Assembly: GCA_001564055.1 (NCBI GenBank)
Contig: LKNB01000030.1
Span: 1 to 33,117, forward strand
DNA length: 33,117 bases
DNA from: Rhodothermaceae bacterium Tc-Br11_B2g6_7
GTDB taxonomy: Bacteria; Bacteroidota; Rhodothermia; Rhodothermales; Salinibacteraceae
Direction of reading: 5' to 3'
Below are positions 24,912-32,778 of the stretch, piece after piece; position 1 is the first letter of the stretch; every line of letters begins with the position of its first letter. A program made the position numbers and the translations under genes. The notes under the pieces are model-generated. The model searched no databases. It had not been told where the DNA came from and was given only the letters and a program-made list of their open reading frames with translations.

Positions 24912-24982
24912 AGTCATCCTCGACCCCACACGAGGCCCTTGGCCGACTGACGGAGCGAAGCGGAGCTAACTGAGGATCCATA
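24912..24982 (-). repeat. REP-like palindromic element, long copy
   Basis: Begins AGTCATCCTCGA and ends GAGGATCCATA, the exact reverse complements of the ends of the short copy at 24729-24758. The inside is about 48 bases longer and includes GACGGAGCGAAGCGGAGCTA. The shared ends suggest both derive from the same dispersed element, with the short copy an internally reduced form. Confidence 0.65.
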
Positions 24983-25121
24983 CGATGTGGGCATGCAAGG
25001 CCATTTGGAATCCTCAAGCAATGGTCTCGAATGTCAAGCGTAGGAGGGCTGATGGTTGGGTTTCCACGGCGTTCCTGTTTCAACGATCGCAGTGAGCCAC
25101 GCCCCCCACCTGCGGAAATCC

Positions 25122-25586
25122 CTATTGTAACACCCGCGGCCGGCGGTCCAGCCAGCCGAGGTCGAGCACCGCCCAGAGCCCGATGCAGATGGCCTCGGCG
25201 GCGTCATGGCGGAGGGAGGTGGGGGCGGGCGCTTCTGACCAGGCGATGATCTTGCGCGCGAGCACATCGGCGGCTTCTTTAGCGTCACTGCCGGAGCGGC
25301 GCTGGCTTGGGTTTAGCAGGCGCTTCCGCCAGGCGTGGGCCTGAATCCAGCCGGAGCGTACGCCGCGGCGTTTGGCCTCGGAGCGCCATGCGTCTGCCAG
25401 ATCGCGATCGCCTTCCAGCACAATCCAGTCGAGGGTGGGGTGCGCCTCCAGCACGCCGTAGGCACCTCGATTTAGCCGCGCGGGCTTGCCGTAATTCTGC
25501 GATCGATAGGATTGCAGGCGGCCATCGCGCCCGTAATGGGCAAACCCCGCCTTTAGTCCCAGGTCTACCGCCAGCAGGCTACTCAT
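25122..25586 (-). CDS. RuvC/RNase H-fold protein, putative nuclease
   Basis: This 154-residue protein appears to be a stand-alone RuvC-type RNase H fold. The N-terminal strand LLAVDLGLKAGFAHYG places Asp8 as the first acidic residue. WIVLEGDRDL gives Glu58, and the C-terminal helix RHDAAEAICIGLWAV gives His127 and Asp128, matching the D-E-D layout of Holliday-junction resolvases. It is slightly shorter than RuvC and not recognisable as the classical RuvC. Its ATG overlaps the stop of the upstream DAHP synthase gene by four bases, so translation is probably coupled. An in-frame extension to 25727 lies entirely inside that gene and is rejected. Cleavage activity and substrate are not shown. Alternatives are a non-catalytic RNase H-fold protein or a resolvase from a former mobile element. 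Confidence 0.75.
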   Translation of the reverse strand: MSSLLAVDLGLKAGFAHYGRDGRLQSYRSQNYGKPARLNRGAYGVLEAHPTLDWIVLEGDRDLADAWRSEAKRRGVRSGWIQAHAWRKRLLNPSQRRSGSDAKEAADVLARKIIAWSEAPAPTSLRHDAAEAICIGLWAVLDLGWLDRRPRVLQ

Positions 25587-26959
25587 GCGTCGGTGCCGTT
25601 GCGGTACATGCGCACGATGCTGAGGGCCATCTCCAGGGCCTGCTCCACGTTCAGGCGCGGGTCCACATGGGAGGTGTAGGCTTCCTCCAGGTCGTGCTCG
25701 GTGAGCCCGCGGGCGCCGCCTACACACTCCGTCACGTTTTCGCCTGTCATCTCAAAGTGTACGCCGCCGAGGTGCGTGCCCTCTGCCTGGTGAATAGCGA
25801 AGGTCTGCTCCAGTTCGTGTAAAATGGTACGGAAGCGGCGTGTCTTGTAGCCGTTATGGGTTTTTTCCGTATTGCCATGCATAGGATCACAAACCCATAG
25901 CACGTGGGCTCCCTGGGCCTCCACCGCGCGGAGCAGGGGCGGCAGGCGGTCGCTCACCTGCTCAGCGCCCATCCGCGTGATGAGCGTGAGCTTGCCCCAT
26001 GCATTGTCCGGGTTGAGGTGGCGGATGAGGGTGGTGAGCGTGGAGGCGGGCAGGTCGGGCCCCACCTTTAGCGCCACCGGGTTCTGGAGCCCCCGCATGT
26101 ACTCGACATGCGCCTCATCCGGGTGGGCGGTGCGCTTGCCAATCCACGGGAGGTGCGTCCCCAGATTATAATATCCCCCCTGATGCTCTACAAAGCGCGT
26201 CATTGCCTCCTCATAGGGCAGGTGCAGCGCCTCGTGGCTTGTGTAGAAGGTGACACTCCGCAGGCCAGGGATGGGACCCTCCGCCACGGTCTGGGTGAAG
26301 TTAAGTGAGTCGCGTATCGAGCGCACGATGCTCTGGTACTCGCTGGCCAGGGGGGAATGCCGGAGGAAGCCCAGTTGCCAGTGCTCGGGGTGGTTTAGAT
26401 CGGCAAACCCGCCCTCCGACAGCGCCCGGACGAAGTTGAGCGTGGTGGCGGAATGGTTGTAGGCGGTACGGAGGCGGGTAGGGTCGGGCGTACGGCTCGC
26501 CGGTGTGAAAGCGATGTCGTTGATGATGTCGCCCCGGTACGACGGTAGCGTTTCCTCGGCGCGCGTTTCCGTATCCGAGGACCGAGGCTTAGCGTACTGC
26601 CCGGCCAGCCGCCCCACACGCACCACCGGTTTGTTGAGTCCATAAACGAGCACGAGGCTCATCTTCAGCAGCACCTTAAACCGGTTCGCGAGAATATCCG
26701 CGCGGCACTCGTCAAAGCGTTCAGCGCAGTCACCGCCCTGCAGCAGGAAGCGCTTGCCATTGGCGGCCATCGCCAACTGCTCCCTCAGTTCGTTCGCCTC
26801 CCAGGACGTGACGAGCGGCGGCAGGGTTGCAAGGTCATGCAGCACCGTGTCGAGCGCTGCATCATCAGGGTACGTCGGCTGCTGGCGGGCTGGCCGCGCG
26901 CGCCAGGAGGCGGGCGACCATTCCGCCGCCGTGGTGGAGCGGGCAGAAGGCGTAGACAT
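25583..26959 (-). CDS. 3-deoxy-7-phosphoheptulonate synthase, class II
   Basis: DAHP synthase condenses phosphoenolpyruvate and erythrose 4-phosphate, the first step of the shikimate pathway. The 458-residue product is of the class II (plant and Mycobacterium) type. It shows WSPASWRARPARQQPTYPD at the N terminus, GGDCAERFDE with metal-binding Cys78, and NKPVVRVGRLAGQYAKPRS. Further matches are WIGKRTAHPDEAHVEYMRG, NPVALKVGPD, VLWVCDPMHGNT and GGVHFEMTGENVTECVGG. The start fits the family N terminus. A terminator for the preceding mscS gene ends only about 20 bp upstream, so its promoter must overlap that hairpin or it relies on read-through. The next gene overlaps by four bases. Confidence 0.96.
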   Translation of the reverse strand: MSTPSARSTTAAEWSPASWRARPARQQPTYPDDAALDTVLHDLATLPPLVTSWEANELREQLAMAANGKRFLLQGGDCAERFDECRADILANRFKVLLKMSLVLVYGLNKPVVRVGRLAGQYAKPRSSDTETRAEETLPSYRGDIINDIAFTPASRTPDPTRLRTAYNHSATTLNFVRALSEGGFADLNHPEHWQLGFLRHSPLASEYQSIVRSIRDSLNFTQTVAEGPIPGLRSVTFYTSHEALHLPYEEAMTRFVEHQGGYYNLGTHLPWIGKRTAHPDEAHVEYMRGLQNPVALKVGPDLPASTLTTLIRHLNPDNAWGKLTLITRMGAEQVSDRLPPLLRAVEAQGAHVLWVCDPMHGNTEKTHNGYKTRRFRTILHELEQTFAIHQAEGTHLGGVHFEMTGENVTECVGGARGLTEHDLEEAYTSHVDPRLNVEQALEMALSIVRMYRNGTDA

Positions 26960-26980
26960 GCACGGGTGGGGGTACGAAAG

Positions 26981-27011
26981 AAAAAAGGATGCTGCTAACG
27001 AGGCAGCATCC
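26981..27011 (-). terminator. Rho-independent terminator after mscS
   Basis: On the minus strand a perfect 9-bp stem (GGATGCTGC / GCAGCATCC, 7-base loop) is followed by a run of six T residues. It ends mscS and lies directly in front of the DAHP synthase gene. Confidence 0.88.
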
Positions 27012-27051
27012 CGGGCGTTTCCAGGCGCATACGCGCCCTGATGAGTAGCGT

Positions 27052-27912
27052 TTAGACGGATTCTTTTTCGGTGGCGGCGCCGTTCGAGCGGGTGGCCTCG
27101 TACCGGTCCAGCTCGCCATCGAGGTGCACGTCCATCTGCGGGAACGGAATGCCAATCTCGGCTTCGTCCAGCGCCATCTTGATCGCGCGAATGGTGGACT
27201 GCTTAACGGCCAGCCAGTCAGGAGTTGGCGCCCAGGCACGCACGACCCAGTCTACCGAGGAGTCGCCCAGGCCATCCAGCACAATTTGCGGGGCCGGCTC
27301 ATCCAGCGCGCCTTCGATGTTAGGCAGGGCTTTTTCCAGGGCTGCACGGGTGGCATCGATGTCCGCCCCGTAATCAGCCCCCACGGGCACATCCACGCGG
27401 CGCATCTCGTGGGCGTTCAGCGTGGTGATGGTGGAGCTGAAGACTTTGCCATTCGGGATGGTGACGCGCCGGTTGTCAAACGTGTCCATCTTGGTCAGTA
27501 CCAGGTCAATCTCCTGGATCTTTCCGAACTCCCCTTCCAGGTTAACCACATCGCCTACGTTTATGGGCCGGAAGATGAGCATCATGACGCCCGCGGCAAA
27601 GTGCGCCAGCGTGCCCTGAAAGGCCAGGCCGATGGCGAAGGCGCTGGCGCCGATAACGGCCGCGAAGCTGGCCGTCTGGATGCCGAAGATGCCAAGGGCC
27701 ATGACCACGCCGATGATGATGACGAGCCACCGGGCAAGGCGCGGAAAGAACCGGGTGAGCGTATCGTCAAGAGGAGAGGTCTCCAGCGACTGGCGGACGA
27801 GGCGGCCAATCCAGCCGGCTACGATCCAGACGACAATAATGAACACCAGCACCCCGACAACGCTCGTGCCGTAGCCGATGATGGTGTCCATGAGTTCGGG
27901 GGAGATTTCCAT
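27052..27912 (-). CDS. mscS: Small-conductance mechanosensitive channel, MscS family
   Basis: MscS channels open under membrane tension and release solutes on osmotic downshock, useful to a salt-adapted cell. The 286-residue product equals E. coli MscS in length. Three membrane helices are seen: about 12-37 (SVVGVLVFIIVVWIVAGWIG), about 62-82 (WLVIIIGVVMALGIFGI) and the pore helix about 87-120 (SFAAVIGASAFAIGLAFQG, then FAAGVMMLIFRP). The beta domain has INVGDVVNLEGEFGKIQEI and RRVTIPNGKVFSSTI. The ATG at 27912 gives the standard N terminus; an extension to 27987 is possible but atypical. It lies 85 bp after the DUF457-type gene on the same strand and ends at its own terminator. Confidence 0.94.
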   Translation of the reverse strand: MEISPELMDTIIGYGTSVVGVLVFIIVVWIVAGWIGRLVRQSLETSPLDDTLTRFFPRLARWLVIIIGVVMALGIFGIQTASFAAVIGASAFAIGLAFQGTLAHFAAGVMMLIFRPINVGDVVNLEGEFGKIQEIDLVLTKMDTFDNRRVTIPNGKVFSSTITTLNAHEMRRVDVPVGADYGADIDATRAALEKALPNIEGALDEPAPQIVLDGLGDSSVDWVVRAWAPTPDWLAVKQSTIRAIKMALDEAEIGIPFPQMDVHLDGELDRYEATRSNGAATEKESV

Positions 27913-27997
27913 GTGGGGCAGGGGTGGGTGAACAGGCAGGCATGTAAGTAACACCGTAAAGTAGACGAGGGCGGCGACAAAGTCCACCCATGTTCAC

Positions 27998-29023
27998 TTA
28001 TGGGCGGCCCCGCATGCGGTCCCACATCTCCCCGAAATCGGGCCGGTCCGCCGCTTCACCAAACGAGCGCTGGACCTGTTCGATGGTTGGCTCCTTGCCG
28101 TCGCGCTCCACGACCTCAAACTGAAAGACATACGGCGAGGGCGTTTCGGCCCATTCGGAGGCGCGCCCAAACCGCATGTCGACGATGTAGCGCGTGCTGT
28201 CCGCATCCAGCGTCACGGTGTAGTAGTGTTGCATATTGCGCAGGAGATGACGGACGGCCCGGGCTTCGCGGACGTCATCGATACGTGCGTGGTGCTTGGG
28301 CGTCTCCGTGAGAGGGGCGTCGGGGCGGGCGTCGAGGAGGGAGTAGAAGCCGTGGACGTAGCTGGTATCTGTCTCTGCCAGGCCCCGCCATAACAGCGTA
28401 TTGAGGAGGGTGGGTTTTACGAAGCTACGCTCGGCCGTCACGTCGTGGGCCTCCAGCATGGTGTTGAATGCCGCGTGTGCCCGTTGTTGTGCGACGAGCG
28501 ACCAGGCGAGGTAGGCCCCCGCCAGGAGCAGGCCGCCGGCATTCCACCAGCGCCGGCGGGCCGCGGTGCGAGGCAAGCGCAGGGCTATGAGCATGCCCAC
28601 AGCCACGGGCAGCATCACCAGTGGGTCGATGATTGCGATGTTGTACAGGGCGACCGGTGTATCTGAAAACGGCACCAGCAGTTGCACGCCATAGCTCGTC
28701 ATGACGTCCAGGAGTAGGTGCGATCCCCAGGCCAGTCCGCCCAGCGCCAGGCCGTGCGTAAACGTTACGCCCTCGTCTCCGTAGCGTCGCTTGAAGGCCC
28801 AGCCGGCGAGGAGCGCAACGACGACGAGCGCGAGCAGCGAGTGGGTGTAGGTGCGGTGGATCGAGAGCTGCGCCGCATCGCTAAAGGCAAGCGCCACCAG
28901 GTAGTCCACGTCGGGCGCGGTGCCCAACACCGCGCCCCAGCCGGCAGCCTTGGCACCGAGGCGGCGGCCCAGCACAGCCTCGCCGATGGCCGCACCAACC
29001 GCGGCGTGGGTCAACGTGTCCAT
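27998..29023 (-). CDS. Membrane-bound metal-dependent hydrolase, DUF457/YdjM-like
   Basis: This integral membrane protein of 341 residues has the conserved His/Asp pattern of the DUF457 group, called putative metal-dependent hydrolases. The pattern is MDTLTHAAVGAAIGEAVLG at the start, APDVDYL (about 36-42), HRTYTHSLLALVVVALLAGW (about 56-75) and HLLLDVMTSYG (about 103-113). Further membrane helices follow to about 180. The C-terminal 160 residues look soluble and include SFVKPTLLNTLLWRGL and TRYIVDMRFG. This long soluble tail is a feature of one subgroup. Substrate and activity are not established for the family. It is probably co-transcribed with mscS, 85 bp away. Confidence 0.85.
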   Translation of the reverse strand: MDTLTHAAVGAAIGEAVLGRRLGAKAAGWGAVLGTAPDVDYLVALAFSDAAQLSIHRTYTHSLLALVVVALLAGWAFKRRYGDEGVTFTHGLALGGLAWGSHLLLDVMTSYGVQLLVPFSDTPVALYNIAIIDPLVMLPVAVGMLIALRLPRTAARRRWWNAGGLLLAGAYLAWSLVAQQRAHAAFNTMLEAHDVTAERSFVKPTLLNTLLWRGLAETDTSYVHGFYSLLDARPDAPLTETPKHHARIDDVREARAVRHLLRNMQHYYTVTLDADSTRYIVDMRFGRASEWAETPSPYVFQFEVVERDGKEPTIEQVQRSFGEAADRPDFGEMWDRMRGRP

Positions 29024-29436
29024 ACGGGTAGGTAAACGGGTTGTGCAACAGACGGAAGCGCAAGGGGAGCGGCGAAAGATTTTGCCCCATAACGGTTGCG
29101 ATCCTGCCCCTCCCCTTGTACCATAAAGCCTGCACCACAGGCAACCGCCGCGGTTCCGTCTGTAACGATTCGCGGGTTACCGGTGGCGCTCCGCCTGTCG
29201 CACTCCGCATGCGCCAAACAACTACCACGCATGCGCCAAACAACTACCACGCATGCGCCAATGGCCCAATCCCTTCGGATATCCGCGGGCTATGTTAGGG
29301 GTGCCGCTGCCCAGGATCGCATCCGGGTGGGCATTTCGCTGCATTCATCCTCAGACTGACATCGACGCGCTGGCTTCGTGCGCCATGTGTTCTCCACTGC
29401 CGCAAGGCACCGAGAGCGGGCCTGCCGCTATTCCCC
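29024..29436. other. Intergenic region with 22-bp repeats, upstream of the coiled-coil gene
   Basis: About 410 bp without a convincing gene. It separates two divergent genes and so should hold promoters for both. The main feature is a set of direct repeats with palindromic cores at 29206-29260. Short open frames cross the repeats and have no recognisable sequence. Confidence 0.6.
29206..29260. repeat. Three 22-bp-spaced CGCATGCG repeats
   Basis: The unit CGCATGCGCCAAACAACTACCA occurs twice in full, and its first part (CGCATGCGCCA) a third time. Starts are at 29206, 29228 and 29250. Each unit opens with the 8-bp palindrome CGCATGCG. The 22-bp spacing is close to two turns of the helix, so bound proteins would lie on one face. 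Confidence 0.85.
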
Positions 29437-29883
29437 ATGGAAAAAAACCTGATCGAAAAATACCAGGACTTCCAGCAGCAGCTCCGTACCCTGTTTAAGG
29501 AAATCAACCGGTTGCAAGCCGATAATGCCCGCCTCTCAAAAGAAAACATGGAGTTGCGCCATGAGGTGTCACTGCTCCGACTCTACGTGGACATGCACGT
29601 GGACGAAAGTGAGCGGGGGGACCTGCTTGACCTGGACATCGACGAGCCGCTGAATGCAGAAGCCCTGGATTTTTTCCAGGCGTTGCCCGAGTCGTTCAAC
29701 TTCTCCAGGCTCTTTCAGCTCTCGGAGATGATGAACATTGAGCTGGAGGTAGTGAAGGACTATCTGCGCCTGTACCTGCATCATGGCATGGTGCGGCAGC
29801 ACGGCTCGCGGATTGAGAAGACAGGCCACCGTCCACCGGGGGCACTCTCGATTATGCAACAGCGCACCGGCGAATCGCAGTAG
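29437..29883 (+). CDS. Coiled-coil protein of unknown function with winged-helix-like C terminus
   Basis: Function is not recognised. The 148-residue product starts with a long coiled coil (about 5-52: YQDFQQQLRTLFKEINRLQ, ADNARLSKENMELRHEVSLL) that should make it a dimer. An acidic linker (ESERGDLLDLDIDEPL) follows. The C-terminal module (about 80-120) has LPESFNFSRLFQLSEMM and VVKDYLRLYLHHGMVRQHG, looking like a small helix-turn-helix. The same module occurs in the gene at 1553-1954. No signal or membrane segment is seen, so it is probably cytoplasmic. A dimeric DNA-binding protein is a reasonable guess, and the 22-bp palindromic repeats upstream could be its own target; neither is proven. 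It is convergent with the M32 peptidase gene, with 9 bp between stop codons. Confidence 0.8.
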   Translation: MEKNLIEKYQDFQQQLRTLFKEINRLQADNARLSKENMELRHEVSLLRLYVDMHVDESERGDLLDLDIDEPLNAEALDFFQALPESFNFSRLFQLSEMMNIELEVVKDYLRLYLHHGMVRQHGSRIEKTGHRPPGALSIMQQRTGESQ

Positions 29884-29892
29884 CGCTACCCC

Positions 29893-31410
29893 CTACGCTG
29901 CTGGTGCCGCTTCGGGGGCCGGGAGGTCGTCGTAGAGTGCACCATATTTCGCGTGGATGTAGTGCAGGAAAGGCGCTGCGTGCAGTCCGGCACCGGTGGC
30001 GTCCTCGAGTAATTCCTGCGCTGTGCGGCGCCGTCCCCAGCGGTGGATCTTCGTACGCAGCCATTCCAGCAGGGGAGCAAAGTCTCCGTTGGCGATGTGG
30101 GCCTCGACGTCAGGGAGGTCGTGTTCAATCTGTTGGAAGAGCTGGGCCGCCATCAGCGTGCCCAGGGCGTACGTGGGGAAGTAGCCGATGGCCCCAAGCG
30201 CCCAGTGGATGTCTTGCAGCACGCCTTCCCGATCGGTCGGGGGGCGGCGCCCCAGGTAGTCCTCCATACCGGCGTTCCAGGCCTCGGGCAGATCGGCCAC
30301 GGCCAGCGTTTCGTTCAGCAGCGCGTGCTCCAGCTCAAAGCGCAGCATTACATGCAGCGGATACGTTACCTCGTCGGCTTCTACGCGGATGAGGGACGGC
30401 TCGACTTTGTTGATCGCCCGGTAAAATGCGTCGCGTGCGGTTCCGCCGAGGGCATCCGGGAAGCGCTGCTGCAGGACCGGGAAGTAGTGCGACCAGAACG
30501 CGCGGCTTCGGCCCACATGGTTCTCCCAGAGGCGCGATTGCGACTCGTGCATGCCCAGCGAGGTGCCATCGGCCAGGGGCGTGCGGTCCAGCGCTTCGTC
30601 TATGCCCTGCTCGTACATCCCGTGCCCGGCTTCGTGGACCGTTCCAAAAAAGGACGTAGGGAAAAAGTCCTCCGCCACACGTGTGGTGAGGCGCACGTCC
30701 CCGATGGAGAACGCGGTAGAGAATGGATGGGTGGAGAGGTCCAGCCGTCCGCGGGAGAAGTCGTACCCGAGGTCCTCAACGACCGTACGCCCAAAGGCCA
30801 GTTGCGCGTCCTCGCTGAGCGGCTGGTGCAGAAACGCATCGTCGGGCGTGGGCTGATCGGCAATCGCTTCCACGGTAGGGACCAGGGCCGCGCGGAGCGA
30901 GGTGAACACGTCAGCAACCGTTGCGGTCGTCATGCCGGGCTCGTAGATGTCGAGCAAGGCGTCGTACGGTTCATCAGGATAGCCTAAGGCCTCAGCTTTC
31001 TGACGGTTGAGGTCCAGCAGCCGCTGCAGGTGCGGCGCGAAGGTCGCGAAGGTATCGGTTTCGCGAGCCTTGCGCCACGCCTCTTTGGCCTCGGCACTGC
31101 CCTGCGCCATCTCCTGCACAAGCGTGGTGGGCACCTGCCGGGCTTTTTCCACATCGCGCTGCGTCACCCTCACCAGATCAGCCGTCAGCGGATCGTCAGC
31201 GGATGCAGCGGTGTCCAGGAGTTCCACCAGGGCGTGGTCGGTGAGGAGGTCATGGGCCATGGCCCGAAGGGTGCTCAGTTGCTGCGCGCGGGCCGCCTGG
31301 CCACCGGGGGGCATGTACGTCTCTTGATCCCATTCCAGCGTAGCTGCTGCCGCGTTGAGGTCGGCAATGCGGCCGAGATACGTGCGAAGGGCAGCGTCGG
31401 GCGTCTCCAT
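29893..31410 (-). CDS. Metallocarboxypeptidase, M32 (Taq) family
   Basis: This zinc carboxypeptidase removes C-terminal residues from peptides. The 505-residue product has the usual M32 length. The zinc motif HEAGH is His259-Glu260 to His263 in [14 protein letters not shown]. Other family segments are [20 protein letters not shown] near the N terminus, [14 protein letters not shown] before the zinc site, and [19 protein letters not shown] and [20 protein letters not shown] after it. The ATG at 31410 is chosen; the same frame extends to 31593, but the extra residues are Arg/Gly/Ser-rich and unlike the family. It follows the glycerophosphodiesterase by 71 bp on the same strand and may share its transcript. 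Confidence 0.94.
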   Translation of the reverse strand: METPDAALRTYLGRIADLNAAAATLEWDQETYMPPGGQAARAQQLSTLRAMAHDLLTDHALVELLDTAASADDPLTADLVRVTQRDVEKARQVPTTLVQEMAQGSAEAKEAWRKARETDTFATFAPHLQRLLDLNRQKAEALGYPDEPYDALLDIYEPGMTTATVADVFTSLRAALVPTVEAIADQPTPDDAFLHQPLSEDAQLAFGRTVVEDLGYDFSRGRLDLSTHPFSTAFSIGDVRLTTRVAEDFFPTSFFGTVHEAGHGMYEQGIDEALDRTPLADGTSLGMHESQSRLWENHVGRSRAFWSHYFPVLQQRFPDALGGTARDAFYRAINKVEPSLIRVEADEVTYPLHVMLRFELEHALLNETLAVADLPEAWNAGMEDYLGRRPPTDREGVLQDIHWALGAIGYFPTYALGTLMAAQLFQQIEHDLPDVEAHIANGDFAPLLEWLRTKIHRWGRRRTAQELLEDATGAGLHAAPFLHYIHAKYGALYDDLPAPEAAPAA

Positions 31411-31481
31411 AATAACAGGCCAATGATGAACGAAGGAAGAAACGGACGCACCGTGGCGAGGAGCTTCCTGAGGGGTGTCGC

Positions 31482-32420
31482 CTACTCTACCGGCAGCGGG
31501 CGTCCCGCGATGCGGTTGGGATAATCGGTGATAAGACCGTCCACGCCCAGCGCAATCAGCCGTTCCATAGCCTCCGGTTCGTTCACGGTCCACGGGATCA
31601 CCGCCATGCCTTCCTCCCGGGCCATGTCAAGCAGCTCCTCATCTACCATCTCGTAGAACGGGCTGAGGATTTCCGGGGTGAAGTCAAGAGCCTCCATGGC
31701 CGGCTCGATGGTCTCAGTGGTGCTCACGAGGAGCGCGATGGCTCCCGCATCGGTCAGTGCCCGAAAGGCCACGAGCGTGGCGGGGTCAAACGATTGAATG
31801 ATGGCGCGGTCGAGCACGCCGAGGTCCTCCAGTTCGTTGAAGAGCAATTCTGCAAAAATATCGGGCTGCGGCTGATAGGTGTCGTACCACTCGGGCCGGC
31901 TCTTCGTCTCGATGCTGAAGCGCACGGGGTTGAAGCCCTGCTCGGCGGCGTGGGCTTCCATGGCCTCAATAGCGTCGCGGAGGGTAGGCTTCACGGCCTC
32001 CATCGTCTGCTGCTGCGGGTACTGCGGATGGCCGCGCAAGCCGACGTCGAAGGCCTGGATTTCGTCCACTGTCATTTCGAAGATGTTGAAGTCGGGCGCC
32101 TCAGCCTCAGCAATCAGATCCCCCTCCGGGGTAGTGCTGATGTGGTGATGGAACCAGGGCTCGTGGGAGACGACCAGTTGGCTATCGGCCGAGACCACGA
32201 TGTCCAGCTCAACGGTGTGCACGCCGAGGTCGATAGCCGTCTGAAAGGCCGGGATCGTGTTCTCCGGCATGAGGCCGCGCGCGCCCCGGTGGCCCTGCAC
32301 ATCGAAGCCATCGGGGGTAGACACGCGTTCGTCGGGAATAGGCGGATCGCCATCGGCACCGCAGGCCGCTAACAAGAGGGCCAGCGAGAGGAAAACGAGA
32401 AGTGGGTAGGGCGCAGGCAT
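31482..32420 (-). CDS. Glycerophosphodiester phosphodiesterase lipoprotein
   Basis: GDPD enzymes split glycerophosphodiesters into glycerol-3-phosphate and an alcohol. The 312-residue product has a lipoprotein signal (MPAPYPLLVFLSLALLLAAC, lipidated Cys20) and then the GDPD TIM barrel. Active-site residues are His44-Arg45 in GHRGARG, Glu71 and Asp73 in VELDIVVSADSQLVV, and His86. Further matches are FSIETKSRP and VIPWTVNEPEAMERLIALG with GLITDYP at the end. It should act outside the cytoplasmic membrane, scavenging lipid head groups. The ATG at 32420 gives a normal signal peptide; the upstream ATG at 32486 would add 22 residues before it. It precedes the M32 peptidase gene by 71 bp. Confidence 0.93.
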   Translation of the reverse strand: MPAPYPLLVFLSLALLLAACGADGDPPIPDERVSTPDGFDVQGHRGARGLMPENTIPAFQTAIDLGVHTVELDIVVSADSQLVVSHEPWFHHHISTTPEGDLIAEAEAPDFNIFEMTVDEIQAFDVGLRGHPQYPQQQTMEAVKPTLRDAIEAMEAHAAEQGFNPVRFSIETKSRPEWYDTYQPQPDIFAELLFNELEDLGVLDRAIIQSFDPATLVAFRALTDAGAIALLVSTTETIEPAMEALDFTPEILSPFYEMVDEELLDMAREEGMAVIPWTVNEPEAMERLIALGVDGLITDYPNRIAGRPLPVE

Positions 32421-32637
32421 AGGGAGGGCAGGGCTGGTCAGGAGTGAGCCATGCCATAACATGCGATGCATCGGGGTTGACTGCAAGCCCCCCGGTCGTT
32501 GCCTGTATTATCAAATGGCTACGGATAGGCTCTTCGTTCGCCGCGTACGGGTGGCGGGCTGCATGAAAAAGCGGTGAGAGCAAAGCCAACCCACCTCCGA
32601 GCGAAACCAGGCAGTGTACAGGACGTTGGGCGATTTC

Positions 32638-32645
32638 TATATTTG
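32638..32645 (+). promoter_or_regulatory. TAnnTTTG promoter box of the tRNA-Thr gene
   Basis: TATATTTG matches the Bacteroidota -7 consensus exactly and ends 10 bases before the mature tRNA 5' end, a natural place for a tRNA promoter. No matching TTTG box was seen at the usual distance upstream. Confidence 0.6.
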
Positions 32646-32654
32646 ATGCGCCAT

Positions 32655-32726
32655 GCCGACGTAGCTCAGTGGTAGAGCAGCTCTCTCGTAAAGAGCAGGT
32701 CAGCGGTTCAAATCCGCTCGTCGGCT
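32655..32726 (+). tRNA. tRNA-Thr (anticodon CGT)
   Basis: A full cloverleaf can be folded. Acceptor stem GCCGACG pairs with CGTCGGC, D stem is GCTC/GAGC and anticodon stem is GCTCT/AGAGC with loop CTCGTAA. The T arm is AGCGG-TTCAAAT-CCGCT. The anticodon CGT reads the threonine codon ACG. CCA is not encoded. The discriminator base is T, whereas E. coli tRNA-Thr has A. The gene has its own promoter box and terminator and stands alone. Confidence 0.95.
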
Positions 32727-32739
32727 CCGCTTCCATTCG

Positions 32740-32778
32740 CCCCGCAATTGCCTCTTTGGTGGTTGTGGGGTTTTTTTA
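32740..32778 (+). terminator. Rho-independent terminator of the tRNA-Thr gene
   Basis: An 8-bp stem (CCCCGCAA with TTGTGGGG, one G-U pair) with a partly paired inner region is followed by seven T residues, 13 bases after the tRNA. Confidence 0.88.

Larger units (their letters stand above)
24526..25121. other. Gene-poor intergenic region holding two inverted REP-like elements
   Basis: About 600 bp with no convincing gene on either strand. Open frames here run straight across the repeat elements and have no family-like sequence. The main content is a pair of related short elements in opposite orientation (24729-24758 and 24912-24982). No terminator for queE with a T run was recognised. Confidence 0.6.

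Noticed and set aside
25122-25727. Longer 201-residue form of the RuvC-like protein
   Set aside because: The extra 47 residues lie inside the DAHP synthase gene and are Arg/Pro/His-rich; the fold begins at the ATG at 25586.
29207-29260. CRISPR-like array from the regular 22-bp repeats
   Set aside because: The repeats are directly adjacent with no unique spacers, and no cas gene is nearby.
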